DNA of 64,000 bases, taken from NCBI GenBank assembly GCA_964017065.1, contig OZ024783.1, positions 18,141,752 through 18,205,751 on the forward strand, given 5' to 3'. The position numbers were made by a program, and so were the translations under genes. The notes under the pieces were generated by a model that saw nothing but the letters and a program-made list of their open reading frames with translations, ran no database searches and had not been told where the DNA came from. This document shows positions 44,701-55,380 of the stretch, one piece after another (position 1 is the first letter of the stretch; every line of letters starts with the position of its first letter). The DNA is from Haliclona indistincta (taxonomy: Eukaryota > Porifera > Demospongiae > Haplosclerida > Chalinidae).

Positions 44701-45504
44701 CCATGGTAGATGGGCTGTCAGCATTCCTTGTGCTGTGCTACTTTCAATGTTCTGTTATCACCTCAAGCATTTTAACACCATCTTATATAATGCTTAATAA
44801 TGCAGTCAAAAGAATTGTTGCTATGTACGATGGTGAGATGGACTACTTGAAAGGAGAGCACCTGTGGTTTGCTATACCTGCGTTTCTTTGCCTTATCATC
44901 ATTTTAATTCCTCCACCAACCATCCTCATACTGGAGCCCGTACTTACTAAGCTATTTAGCATCAAGTACTTCAATAGAAGTCGAGTATCATGGCTGTACA
45001 ACAGGTTGCGTCTCAAGCTAATGCCTTTTCTGGACTCCTTTCAGGCTTGCTTCAAGGACAGTCACCGCTACTTTGCGGGTCTATACTTCTTGTATCGTTT
45101 GTTAATCCCGTTACTCAACATTATTCATCCAAACTCCTGAACACTATTACGGGATCATCGGTTGCTTATTCTTGGTCATTCTTCTACTGCACATCTTTGT
45201 TCAACCCTACAAGAAGAAATGGCACAACCTGTTAGAGCTCTCTCTCATCATCAACATCGTGTTTCTGCTCATGATTACACTTTACAATAGTTACATACCT
45301 GACAATATACGCTTAATCAATGTTCAGCTATTTCTCATCGTCCTTTCATTTGGATACATCACCGTCTATGCTGCAATTAAGATACACCAGAAATATCCGT
45401 TTTTTAAGAGATGCAGTCGAAAATGTTCCGCATCCAATGAAAATACTATGTCAAATAGTTTTCCATATCGTATGTTGGATGATGATGATATTGACAGCAA
45501 TTAA
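41793..45504 (+). pseudogene. B2: beta-helix/multi-TM membrane protein with a one-base frameshift
   Basis: Starts at ATG 41793 (MHNLVIMLTLSF, a signal-peptide-like N-terminus ending near SFARE). The ectodomain (about residues 25-640) has POMP-like repeats with GGAI/GGAV and NNSA motifs: YGGAIQIYS, FVGNIASLGGGM, GYQGGAVALNG, HNNSATHFGGAICV. A cysteine-rich region (CSPGYHL...CVC..., then CGENRQGWLCGRCVHDK) leads into about eight to nine membrane helices. Compared with B3, one extra T at 45121-45122 shifts the frame, so the original frame stops at 45138-45140 and the last 122 or so residues continue in another frame to 45504. The rest looks intact, so either the inactivation is recent or it is a sequencing error. 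Function is unknown. Confidence 0.85.
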
Positions 45505-45940
45505 CAACAAACATGAAAATGGTAATAATGTACACAAGTCATAAGAGATTATAACTTATAATTCATAAGAGAATGTCTCAATCAGAGCAAGTAGTTACAG
45601 TAGATTGATTCTAATTATCTGAAAAAAAATAATTCTGTTTTTTATTATTTCTAATTGTAATTTCTGTCTTACATAATTATTATTTACTTATTCAGTTTAG
45701 CAAGTTTTATGATGACATAGAACATGCATTGCCTGAAAATTTCAAGAATTCTTAGAATCACAAATTACATGTATGTGAAAAGGTATTGTGAAGAAATAAT
45801 TAGTTGAATAATTTAGAATTAGTTAAAATTAATAATTTGGAATTAGTTGAATAATTTGGAATTAGTTAAGTTGCTATGAATGTGTTGAAAGACAAAAAAG
45901 CTTCAAGTACGCGTTCTTGCACATGCTTATAATTATATGC
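45505..45940. other. 3' flank of B2
   Basis: Duplicate of the B1 and B3 3' flanks; AT-rich with ATAATTTGGAATTAGTT repeats. No gene. Confidence 0.7.
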
Positions 45941-46270
45941 AAGAACCACCTCTCATGAGTGCAGTCCAAACTGAACGGAATTAGCTTGAAACAATCCTAG
46001 TCCGATGAAGTATAAAATAGTTAGTCAAAACAAATGAAACAGCTGCTTGCCTGTGATGGAAAACATTTGAGTTCCATATCAATAATGCTGCTAGATTAAT
46101 TACACAATAAACCACAGCAGCACAGGCTATGAAAATCAGTATTCCGAAGGACAATTTTAGGCTTCGATACCTGGTCAGGTAGACATCTGTCAGGTGACTT
46201 ACAAGTGGATAGAGAAGAAACAGTAGTCCTTGAAAAGCTAGGTCAGGCAGTCTGATTGCTAAAGCGTAAT
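45941..46270 (-). pseudogene. P2: deletion derivative of a POT gene
   Basis: On the minus strand the extreme 3' end of a POT gene (ACTCATGAGAGGTGG block near 45945-45960) is joined directly to an N-terminal portion. That portion encodes LAIRLPDLAFQGLLFLLYPL through TDVYLTRYRSLKLSFGILIF, as in P1. Roughly 400 internal codons are missing, as is the MKLRG start. It lies convergent to B2. Confidence 0.8.
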
Positions 46271-46667
46271 GCATTGCTGTATATATTATCATGGCATACA
46301 AGGAAGCAAAGAGACGTACAGGCCAAACAGCCAGTGCAAGCTACTAAGAAAGATTGCTACCACTTCACTTACTATCTGAAGCCATTGTCTTGACGTTTTC
46401 TCATGATTTTGTGGTGTCAATTGTTCCTTTTACTACGTGACGTATACCGACAAGACAATCCAAACGAATTGTGCTATTGCTGTAGTCACCACTAAATATT
46501 ATTGAGGTAGCATTACACTAGTAGTGCTATTGTTACAATCCTTTTATTTAAATCTTATTTACTTACCTTAATTTTCGCAATTTTGTTTCCATACTTTTTC
46601 GATACATGTACCAACCCTTAATCTCTTTCAATTTTGTTAAAATGTTTTATTACTTGTAAAAATATGT
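46271..46667. other. Upstream flank of P3, duplicated upstream of P5
   Basis: From about 46269 the sequence matches 59965-60358 (GCATTGCTGTATATATT, GACGTACAGGCCAAACAGCC), so P3 and P5 arose with their upstream regions. No gene. Confidence 0.75.
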
Positions 46668-47274
46668 TTAACTCTTTAGGGACCGACTTATTTTGACGAA
46701 AACTTGACTTGCTCTTAACTGACAGTTTGTCTTGCAATTTTCTACAACATGCAGTACGCTAGCTAGTCCAAACTAGCACCCTTTTCTCCTGGCATGTCAA
46801 GGTTTACGACCATGTACTAAAGTCTGAGTTGGCCACTCCCACTTCGGAACTGAAGCCGCTTAAGTGCTGCGACCTCGTCATTTTTTGAGTTAATTTTGGT
46901 CTTCATTCAGCCCTGGTGACTGATACAAAAACCTGGTGGTGTCCAGGTGAGCAAACAGCACAGTTTAGACCATATTCTTTGCCAAAGTATGCATTTCCGG
47001 GCATCCTGAAGCCCCAAAAATGCCAAAAGCGGCGAGGGGCTCCGCCCCTTCGAACCCCGGATTAAAGGGGGGACACCCCCCTTTAAAAATCCCCCCGTCC
47101 TGCGTTCTATATATTTTAGTGGGGAGGGCGCGGCGAAAAACAGTGGGTTTTTTCAAGTAATTTGCATTAAACTTGATTTGACCTTTCTAGAGCACTTTTC
47201 ACACTACTTATGACGTCTACAGTAGGTGGAGTCAATTTTGACGGATAAATCCGCTATAGGCCCTAAAGGGTTAA
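46668..47274. mobile_element. TTAA MITE (607 bp) upstream of P3
   Basis: Ends TTAACTCTTTAGGG and CCCTAAAGGGTTAA. The paralogous flank at 60355-60370 (TGTTTAACATCAAGAATTTG) is the empty site, proving insertion at TTAA with TTAA duplication. The interior is a diverged, inverted relative of the MITEs in P1 (shared CTCCCACTTCG, TGAAGCCG, CGACCTCGTCA). It also contains a GGGGCTCCGCCCC palindrome and complementary G-run/C-run stretch at about 47036-47095. Confidence 0.9.
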
Positions 47275-47487
47275 CAGCAAGAATTTGATGATTTTAACAA
47301 GATGACATCATGCCGCTCTAGTTATGTTAGCACTGTACATATAATAGCAGCTTACTAATACAGTGAATGTTGATTTCATTTTGTCAAAGTGTGCTTTTTC
47401 ATTTTGCACAAGCATATCAACATATCTACAAACTCTGTCATACATTCAGTGGACATTTCAAGTAGTCGATAGTAAGAGCTGTTCAAC

Positions 47488-49206
47488 ATGAAGCTACGTG
47501 GTTCTCTGCTAGTGATTGTCTGCTGTCTGGTGGTGGAATTTTGTAACATCACTCGAAAAGATTATTTGTATCTTACAGTTTATACAACTATTACAGTACT
47601 TAATCAAGTTGCTCAAGGGCTGCTTTTCTTGATATATCCACTCGTGGGTCATCTGACAGATGTCTACCTGACCAGGTATCGTAGCCTGAAATGGTCCTTT
47701 GGTTTACTCATGTTTACCACCTTTGCTTCTGTGGTATATAGTATAATTGATTTTACAGTTTCAAATTTATTCAAATTGCTCATCTTTCATCATCATCAAA
47801 CAGCATTTATATCAGCCGTAATATTTATAGTGTATATCATTGGACTGGGATTATTTCGAGCTAATGCCATTCAGTTTGGACTGGATCAGTTACTAGAGGC
47901 TCCCACACCAAAACTGATTTCTTTCATTCAGTGGTACTACTGGGCTCAGAATGTTGGCAGTTTAGCATTGTTCTACGTTACAATTCTTGGTTCGAAAGCC
48001 TCTGATGAACTCAGTGTGCATTTGATAACAAATATCACAAATTACGAGAGGTATAAAAGCTTAAGCAGTGTATTAATAACTCCATTACTGATTGCATGGA
48101 CAATAATTCTAACAGCAGTACTTGTCAAATTTTGCACTACAAGAAAGTATTTCTACATTCAAAAAGCAGGTCTGAATCCATTCAAGAAAATCTTCAAAGT
48201 GATCAAGTACTCTTGGAAGCACAAGGTCCCTGAACGTCGCAGTGCCTTCACCTACTGGGAGGAGGATATTCCACGCCGTGTTGACCTGGGGAAGAACAAG
48301 TATGGAGGACCATTCACCAATGAGGAGGTGGAGGACACCAAGACATTCCTACGCATCCTACCACTCCTCCTGTGTCTGTTTGGGTACCATCTAGCAGGAG
48401 ATGGCTACTCAGCTCCAGAACAGCTCCAGAGAACCAGCTGTCCTTCACTACCAGTACTGCTACTGATTGTGATTAATCCACTCCACATGAGCACTCTTGT
48501 TGCAGTGGTTGGTATACCACTGTATCGACTGGTGATTGTGAAATTGATTCCAAGACTGAAGAATGTTCGAATGCTGACAAAAATGTGGATCGGTCTGTAC
48601 CTCTCACTACTTCAAGTAGTGTTGTACATCATAGTGGTTGTTAACCATGACACCACATACTGGCAGCAACATCACACTGTTATTTCTTATGAACATCATT
48701 ATTCTATCACTAGACATTGCTATGTCATTCGTACTGGTTGTAGCCTCAATCCTCACTTAGGGTTTTGGCACTGTCAGCAATACAGTGACCCAGTTGACAA
48801 CACTTACATTTGGTTCATCATTCCTCAGCTCCTCAATGGTCTCTCTTCTCTGCTTGTCTCAATGACAGTGTTTGAGTTCATCTGTGCCCAGGCTCCTCGC
48901 ACTACCCAGGGGCTGCTCATTGGTCTGTGGTATGCTACCTTCAGCATCAGGTACTTAGTAGTCAGCATCTTGGACTATTTTATCACAGAGAAGAGGTCCT
49001 GGCTGATCAGTGAAGGAGTGAAGGGGTTTCTGATCCTGGTGTCTCTGGTGCTGTTCTCATGTATGTCAAGATGCTACCGCTACCGACAGCGTGACGAGGT
49101 AGTCAACGAGCAACTAATGATTGAAGACACTCATGAGAGGTGGTTTAAACAAGAAGAGGAGTATATGCAAGAACGAAGAGAGCTGCTACAAAACATTGAA
49201 ACGTAA
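47488..49206 (+). CDS. P3: intact POT/MFS transporter
   Basis: Single-exon, 572 residues, starting at ATG 47488 (MKLRGSLLVIVCC). About 12 membrane helices fit the hydrophobic pattern. POT-family signatures are YPLVGHLTDVYLTRYRSLKW (loop 2-3), GLGLFRANAIQFGLDQLLEA then WYYWAQNVGSL (TM4-5), FIIPQLLNGLSSLLVS, and EFICAQAPRTTQGLLIGLW (TM10-11). The proton-coupling ExxER motif typical of TM1 in POT transporters is not present. A His-rich loop follows TM9 (NHDTTYWQQHHTV). The C-terminus is charged and helical (EDTHERWFKQEEEYMQERRE). It probably moves peptides or another organic solute across a membrane, but substrate and coupling are unknown. Confidence 0.85.
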   Translation: MKLRGSLLVIVCCLVVEFCNITRKDYLYLTVYTTITVLNQVAQGLLFLIYPLVGHLTDVYLTRYRSLKWSFGLLMFTTFASVVYSIIDFTVSNLFKLLIFHHHQTAFISAVIFIVYIIGLGLFRANAIQFGLDQLLEAPTPKLISFIQWYYWAQNVGSLALFYVTILGSKASDELSVHLITNITNYERYKSLSSVLITPLLIAWTIILTAVLVKFCTTRKYFYIQKAGLNPFKKIFKVIKYSWKHKVPERRSAFTYWEEDIPRRVDLGKNKYGGPFTNEEVEDTKTFLRILPLLLCLFGYHLAGDGYSAPEQLQRTSCPSLPVLLLIVINPLHMSTLVAVVGIPLYRLVIVKLIPRLKNVRMLTKMWIGLYLSLLQVVLYIIVVVNHDTTYWQQHHTVISYEHHYSITRHCYVIRTGCSLNPHLGFWHCQQYSDPVDNTYIWFIIPQLLNGLSSLLVSMTVFEFICAQAPRTTQGLLIGLWYATFSIRYLVVSILDYFITEKRSWLISEGVKGFLILVSLVLFSCMSRCYRYRQRDEVVNEQLMIEDTHERWFKQEEEYMQERRELLQNIET

Positions 49207-49499
49207 AGTTCTGTCTCACTGTGAATGACACAATTTTTCATTATAGAGTGCTTAGTGTAGTAATTTGCTTTTGTGCCGAAGATTTGAAGAATGCTCAAAT
49301 AGTTCTTAAATTACAGTGCATAATAATCTGATTTCTAATAATTTAATTTTTTATATAATTTATTATAATTTTTATAATTTTTAATATAGTATCTGTATCT
49401 TTTTATTGTTACTGAATGAAATAATTTGTGGAAACATTTTTTGTCATATTCATTTGGGTCGTGAGAGTTATTGTGCGTGCATGGGTTACAGAAACACCA

Positions 49500-49705
49500 A
49501 TAACGTGTCTGGGCTCCTTGAAGAGTGTAGTTAGTGTCATTGATCCTGATGAGATTATTCAGCTTCTCACTAGCCACACTAACTAGAGAGCTGCAAGGCA
49601 CTCCAATGAGTCCTTCAAGACATGACTGAGAGTCTTAACCTGATTTTGAAATGATGATCTCCATCGTAGAGACAGAATAGCTGAAGCAGAGAAGAAATGA
49701 AATAA
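49500..49705 (-). pseudogene. Fragment of a B gene N-terminus
   Basis: On the minus strand this covers the signal-peptide end to about residue 70 of a B protein (SCLEGLIGVPCSSLVSVA, then EKLNNLIRINDTNYTLQGA), with a frame break near the start. It lies convergent to P3. The same fragment recurs at the window end after P5, and a more decayed one after P4. Confidence 0.75.
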
Positions 49706-50575
49706 ATCATCATAGTGACTATGCAGATAGTGCCACAATGCAATGACTTCTACAAGTTGCAAAATATTATAGCTGTGATGAGTTTCAGTTTTGCTGTTGA
49801 TTTACATTCCGGCAATTCAGTTATGCATGCACATATCAAAAAGAACTTTGCATGTGCTGAAGGTTCATTTCACTTAAGTAATGCCGCGGACAAATTAACT
49901 ATAGAATTTTTTAAAGGTGCAGAAAAGTGATTACGATTGTGTGAGATGTACATATTCTAATTGAATTATAATTATAGAAGTATCCCAAAACGATGCTCGG
50001 AGGTCATGGAGGGTCGTGGAGGTCATCTGACCACCATCATGCATGCATGCACTCCATGCACTTCACAATCTCAATACATGCACAAAGGCATTGGAGTTTA
50101 TAGGAGTGATTATAAGAATTAAAGTACATGTAGTACTGTTGCTCACATATAGTTAAATGTGTGGATATGTATATATATATACGCATGTATAATATTATAC
50201 AGTTAACTAGCTAGATAGGGACATATACAGTGAACTGGTTGCTCAATTTTTTGTGATTTTATGACACATTGCAAATAATGTACATGGCAATGATATACAT
50301 GTATATCATGTATATCATGTATGGTAAAGACACTCCAGCATGTCTTGAAGGACTCGATGGAGTGCCTTGCACCTCTTTGGTTAATGTGTCCCAATATGTT
50401 TCTAGTCACAATCACACAATATGGAATTTGTCATCAACACATGCAACTTCCTTTTTGTCTCATTCACTCATGTGCGAAACTGAATTGGAATGTGTGCATT
50501 AGTAAACATAATTTTTTAGAACTGCAAATTCTCGTAGCTATAAATTTTGCAACATGTAGAAGGAACAGCACAACC
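49706..50575. other. Upstream region of B3 with a duplicated coding piece
   Basis: Resembles the region upstream of B2 (40980-41790). At 50320-50408 it contains a near-exact copy of 50668-50756 of the B3 coding sequence (GGTAAAGACACTCCAGCATG...), which lets a frame run from 50321 into the gene. I do not take that frame as the true start. Confidence 0.7.
50320..50408 (+). repeat. 89-bp duplicated piece of the B coding sequence
   Basis: Direct repeat of 50668-50756, about 250 bp upstream of the true start, encoding GKDTPACLEGLDGVPCTSLV in a frame different from the gene. It is a local duplication, not an exon. Confidence 0.85.
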
Positions 50576-53500
50576 ATGCATAACCTGGTTATCATGCTGT
50601 CCTTATCATTTCTTCTTCTCTGCTTCAGCTGCAGCACTTTTGCGAGAGAGATCGTCATTTCAAATTCTGGTAAAGACACTCCAGCATGTCTTGAAGGACT
50701 CGATGGAGTGCCTTGCACCTCTTTGGTTAATGTGTCCCAATATGTTTCTAGTCAAAAGCTGAATAATCTTATAATCAGGATGAACAACACTAACTACACT
50801 CTTCAAGGAGTTGCTTGGTTCAATGGTGTGAAGAACATTACAATAACTGGTCAAGGTCGCTCACTAACTCACATAAACTGCAATAGCGAAATCGAAGCAG
50901 GAATAGTTTTTGATAACTCTTCTGATATTTGCCTTCAATATTTCACAGTCACTAATTGTTCAACCGCTACCAAAAGGCTAAAACAATTGATTGGAAATCA
51001 TTCAGCTATCAGAATCGACACTTGCTCTAATGTATCTGTATTTAGTATTGCTGTAAGCAGAAGTAGAGGTCAGGGACTCACATTGATCGATGTAAGATCA
51101 ACTGTCCAAGTCCATGATTCTATTTTCACTAACAACTCGATCACTAGGTCAGGAGGAGGCTTGCAGATTATCTTCATTTCAAAAAATCTTCCTGAACTGT
51201 ACACTGACTATATCATTGATAACTGTGTGTTCAAACACAATATTGCCAGCAACCGAACTTGTAATCCAGGTGTTCTGTTTCATTCTTACAGTTGGGAACG
51301 AGGTGCTGGTATTCGAATCCTTCTAGGGAATGCCTGTAAAAACATCAGATTTACACTGAAAAATAGCAAATTGGAAGAAAACAAAGCCATCTATGGTGGT
51401 GCAATACAAATATACAGTCATGGCAATGTAACTAACAATGTATTTCATCTCTACAATAACCTAATCAGTAACAATATAGCTACTTGTGGTGGAGGTGGCT
51501 TCGATATTGGCTACACTGCGCGGCTAACCGACCATTTTCTTTATCCTATAAACAACACTATAAATATTACTAACTCTTCATTTCTCAGTAATACTGCTTC
51601 TCTTGGTGGAGGAATGTATGTGTTTGTTGGCTCGGTGGGTCTGTCTCAGACATATGCTAACAATAGCCTCTTCTGCATCAATTGCACATTTACTGGTAAC
51701 ACAGCACTTAGTGGATCTGCTGCTTTTGTCAGTCGGGATTTGAGCAATGATGGATCACAGCAAAGCATTATTTCAGCTCATTTCGTCCACTGCACTATTG
51801 AGAGTAATCACATTATTGCTGATACAAGTAGTGGTAGAATCTCAATTGGCAGTGGGGCATTCTTTATTAATAACTTGCCCATAATCTTTTCTGGCTTAAC
51901 TAAATTCTCAGGAAACAACGGCACTGCCTTGTACCTGAATTCTGCCAGTGTTAAATTTAACAACAAGTGTGTTGTCCATTTTACAAGCAATTCAGGCTAC
52001 CAAGGTGGAGCGGTTGCTTTAAATGGCAATTCTCAGTTTCTGCTCGATAATAGTGGTCTTTTTTACTTCTACAATAATTCTGCCACACATTTTGGTGGAG
52101 CAATTTGTGTGTTATCTGAACGTGCATGTTCTTATCTTGGTTCTTGTTTCTTAAAGCTTGAACATCCTAGTGATTATCCTAAAGAACTTAACTTCAATTT
52201 TTCTGGCAACTCTGCAACTGCAGCAGGAAATGATATATTTTCATCATCAATATCTTTTTGCGACGAGTTGTGTGGCTTTTATATGAATCGATTACTTAAT
52301 CATAATGAGCACTTTTTTAACCAGAATTGTTACGGAAATTTTACTTTTTTTGATGGTCATCCAAGTATTGCAACTCTGCCAGCGTTTGTCGAAACAAACT
52401 ATAACAATTCTACAATGATCATACATGTACGTCCTGGAATATCAACTCCTTTAATTATCCATCAACTGGATGAATTGCGTGGAAAGGTTGATCATCTTTT
52501 TCCTCTCACTGCTACAGTACAGAGTTCAAACACGAATACCACAGTACAACTATCATACACTCTGATCACGAACAATAGTATTGTCCTTTTTGGAACGCCA
52601 GGTGATACAGGAATAATACTATTAGAAGGCAGCAATGTGAGACACACTATTAAATTCAGACTTTCTCCCTGCAGTCCTGGATATCATCTAGATAAAGATA
52701 AACTTAAGTGTGTCTGTAGTGCACTCCTTAAAAGTAAATTACAGATGATAAAATGCAAGCCAAATGGAGTAGTGACTGTGGATATCAATTATTGGATTGG
52801 TTATAAAAATCACTCGCTACTTGGACATTTATACACCGGACTTTGCCTAGCACAGTTGTGCAACCATCATAAAAATGCTACCTGTGATATAGAAGATCGT
52901 CATTGTCTTATGCCGCACAGAAGGGCAGAACTAGAGAAAGTGATTTGTGGTGAAAACAGGCAAGGATGGCTGTGTGGAAGATGTGTTCATGATAAAGTGG
53001 TCTATTATCACTCTCATGAGTTCACTTGTGGTGACAGTACCAATTGTCAATATGGTATTCCTATCTACATTGTTTCTGAACTGATTCCAGTTACGATTAT
53101 CTTTCTTGTCATTTTGCTCTTCAACATCAGTCTCACTTCTGGAGCTTTGTACAGCTTTGTCTTCTATGTTCAAGTTGTGTCAAGACTAGACGTCACAGCA
53201 TTTGGAACAATTCAAATCAAAGATCACTTTGTGAGAACTGTACTCGAAATTGTCAAAGTAATTTTAGGTGTCTTTGCTTTTGAAATTGAAAATGAAAGTC
53301 TTGAGTTTTGCATTCTACAAACAAACACAATAATGGATCTCTTCTTGATTAAATATGCCACTCTAGCCTATGCTTTTGTACTATTCTTGGCTACCATATT
53401 CATTTTAAGAGTTTATTCATGCTATAACTGTGTTAGGCTATGCAGAAGATGTGGAAGAAGGAACATTAAAGGATCCATGGTAGATGGGCTGTCAGCATTC

Positions 53501-54277
53501 CTTGTGCTGTGTTACTTTCAATGTGCTGTTGTCACCTCAAGCATTTTAACACCATCTACTATAATGCTTGATTTTATAGTCAAAAGAACTGTTGCTAAGT
53601 ACGATGGTGAGATGGACTACCTGAAAGGGGAGCATCTGTGGTTTGCTACGCCTGCCTTCCTTTGCCTTATCATCATCTTGATTCCTCCTCCAACCATCCT
53701 CATACTGGAGCCCATACTTACTAAGCTATTTAGCATCAAGTACTTCAATAGAAGTCGAGTATCATGGCTGTACAACAGGTTGCGTCTCAAGCTAATGCCT
53801 TTTCTGGACTCTTTTCAGGCTTGCTTCAAGGACAGTCACCGCTACTTTGCAGGTCTATACTTCTTGTATCGTTTGTTAATTCCATTACTCAACATATTCA
53901 TCCAAACTCCTGAACACTATTACGGGATCATTGGTTGCTTATTCTTGGTCATTCTTCTACTGCACATCTTTGTTCAACCCTATAAGAAGAAATGGCACAA
54001 CCTGTTAGAGCTCTCTCTCATCATCAACATCGTGTTTCTGCTCATGATCACACTTTACAATAGTTACATACCTGACAATATACGCTTAATCAATGTGCAG
54101 CTATTTCTCATCATCCTTTCATTTGGATACATCACCGTATATGCAGCAATTAAGATACACCAGAAATATCCGTTTTTCAAGAGATGCAGTCGAAAATGTT
54201 CCGTATCTAATGAAAATGTTATGTCAAATAGTTTTCCATATCGTATGTTGGATGATGATGATATTGACAGCAATTAA
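50576..54277 (+). CDS. B3: intact beta-helix/multi-TM membrane protein
   Basis: Start chosen at ATG 50576, which gives a signal peptide (MHNLVIMLSLSFLLLCFSCS) and equals the B2 start. 1233 residues in one exon. Order: signal peptide (1-25); ectodomain with parallel beta-helix/POMP-like repeats (about 90-600; YGGAIQIYSHG, NTASLGGGMYV, SGYQGGAVALNG, FYNNSATHFGGAICV) and many N-glycosylation sites; beta-rich linker; cysteine-rich segment (CSPGYHLDKDKLKCVC, then CGENRQGWLCGRCVHDK); eight to nine helices (about 840-1215); acidic tail. The ectodomain architecture suggests a surface adhesin or pattern sensor attached to a polytopic domain. The family is unnamed as far as I know, and no enzymatic motif is visible. 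A decayed POT pseudogene lies convergent downstream. Confidence 0.85.
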   Translation: MHNLVIMLSLSFLLLCFSCSTFAREIVISNSGKDTPACLEGLDGVPCTSLVNVSQYVSSQKLNNLIIRMNNTNYTLQGVAWFNGVKNITITGQGRSLTHINCNSEIEAGIVFDNSSDICLQYFTVTNCSTATKRLKQLIGNHSAIRIDTCSNVSVFSIAVSRSRGQGLTLIDVRSTVQVHDSIFTNNSITRSGGGLQIIFISKNLPELYTDYIIDNCVFKHNIASNRTCNPGVLFHSYSWERGAGIRILLGNACKNIRFTLKNSKLEENKAIYGGAIQIYSHGNVTNNVFHLYNNLISNNIATCGGGGFDIGYTARLTDHFLYPINNTINITNSSFLSNTASLGGGMYVFVGSVGLSQTYANNSLFCINCTFTGNTALSGSAAFVSRDLSNDGSQQSIISAHFVHCTIESNHIIADTSSGRISIGSGAFFINNLPIIFSGLTKFSGNNGTALYLNSASVKFNNKCVVHFTSNSGYQGGAVALNGNSQFLLDNSGLFYFYNNSATHFGGAICVLSERACSYLGSCFLKLEHPSDYPKELNFNFSGNSATAAGNDIFSSSISFCDELCGFYMNRLLNHNEHFFNQNCYGNFTFFDGHPSIATLPAFVETNYNNSTMIIHVRPGISTPLIIHQLDELRGKVDHLFPLTATVQSSNTNTTVQLSYTLITNNSIVLFGTPGDTGIILLEGSNVRHTIKFRLSPCSPGYHLDKDKLKCVCSALLKSKLQMIKCKPNGVVTVDINYWIGYKNHSLLGHLYTGLCLAQLCNHHKNATCDIEDRHCLMPHRRAELEKVICGENRQGWLCGRCVHDKVVYYHSHEFTCGDSTNCQYGIPIYIVSELIPVTIIFLVILLFNISLTSGALYSFVFYVQVVSRLDVTAFGTIQIKDHFVRTVLEIVKVILGVFAFEIENESLEFCILQTNTIMDLFLIKYATLAYAFVLFLATIFILRVYSCYNCVRLCRRCGRRNIKGSMVDGLSAFLVLCYFQCAVVTSSILTPSTIMLDFIVKRTVAKYDGEMDYLKGEHLWFATPAFLCLIIILIPPPTILILEPILTKLFSIKYFNRSRVSWLYNRLRLKLMPFLDSFQACFKDSHRYFAGLYFLYRLLIPLLNIFIQTPEHYYGIIGCLFLVILLLHIFVQPYKKKWHNLLELSLIINIVFLLMITLYNSYIPDNIRLINVQLFLIILSFGYITVYAAIKIHQKYPFFKRCSRKCSVSNENVMSNSFPYRMLDDDDIDSN

Positions 54278-54609
54278 CAACAAACATGAAAATGGTGATT
54301 GTGTACACAAGTCATAAGAGATTATAACTTATAATTCATAAGAGAATGTTCTCAACCAGAGCAAGTAGTTACAGTCATGTTTCTTAGACTGATTCTAATT
54401 ATCTAAACAGAAAATAATTCTGTTTTTGATTATTTCTAATTTAAATTTCTGTTTTACATGCTATTTACTTATTCAGTTTAGCAAATTTTATGATGACATA
54501 GAACATACATTGCCTGAAAATTTAAAGAATTATTATAATTAAAAATTACATGTATGCGAAAAAGTTGTGAAGAAAAATTAATAGTTGAATAATTTGGAAT
54601 TAGTTAAAA
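54278..54609. other. 3' flank of B3
   Basis: Duplicate of the B1 and B2 flanks. No gene. Confidence 0.7.
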
Positions 54610-55380
54610 TTTGTAGTACATTGACTATCTTGTATCACTGTCGGCAGCTTTACCTACTTGACACACATGAGAACAGCGCCAGAGACACTAGGATCAGAAA
54701 CCCCTTCACTCCTTCATAGATCAGCCATTCAACAACTAGATAGATGCTGAAGGTAGCATGCCACACACCAATGTGCAGCCCCTGGGTAGTGTGAGGAGCC
54801 TGAGCACAGATGATCTCAAACACTGTCATGGAGGCAAGCAGAGAAGAGAGACCATGGAGGAGCTGAGGGATGATGAACCACAGATACGTATATATAGGTG
54901 TTGTAAACTGGGTCATTGTACAGTTGAATATTTTCACGATGAAGTTCTTCACTAATACCGCTACCTGCATGAAAAATAAAGCATTGTCTAATTGTTAGTA
55001 CTAGTTGCATTATGAAAATTTGTGTGATGTTGCTGTCAATAATTTATGTGGTGTCATGGATACAACAATACGACTTGCAGTTGTGAGAGGTACAGACCGA
55101 TCCACATTTTTGTCAGCATTCAAACATGAACGACAGAGCAAGTACCGTAACCCTTGTGCATGCGCTGAGGGTTAATTAATAGCAGTGATTCCAATAATAA
55201 AAGAATTATAAACAATGTTAGTTTTAGTTATTGTGTCATTTGTTATACTGCATGTTCACCGTGTTATGTGTTGCAAAGGCACTTATTGAAGAATAAAACA
55301 AAGCTGAACTGTCAACATACCGTGAGCCCAGTACTACCAGTGGTGGTAACTGATCCAATCCAAACTGAAAGGCATCGCCA
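54610..55380 (-). pseudogene. Decayed POT gene
   Basis: Minus-strand remnants in the correct order: C-terminal helices and QAP region (54650-54970; IPQLLHGLSSLLASMTVFEI), the block for KMWIGLYLS near 55080-55130, and the block for QFGLDQLL/YYWAQNVG near 55310-55375. Frames are broken and large pieces are missing. It is convergent to B3, matching the P1 and P2 positions after B1 and B2. Confidence 0.75.

Noticed and set aside
50321..50575. N-terminal extension of B3
   Set aside because: The extension contains a duplicated piece of coding sequence in the wrong frame and would bury the signal peptide; B2 supports the start at 50576.
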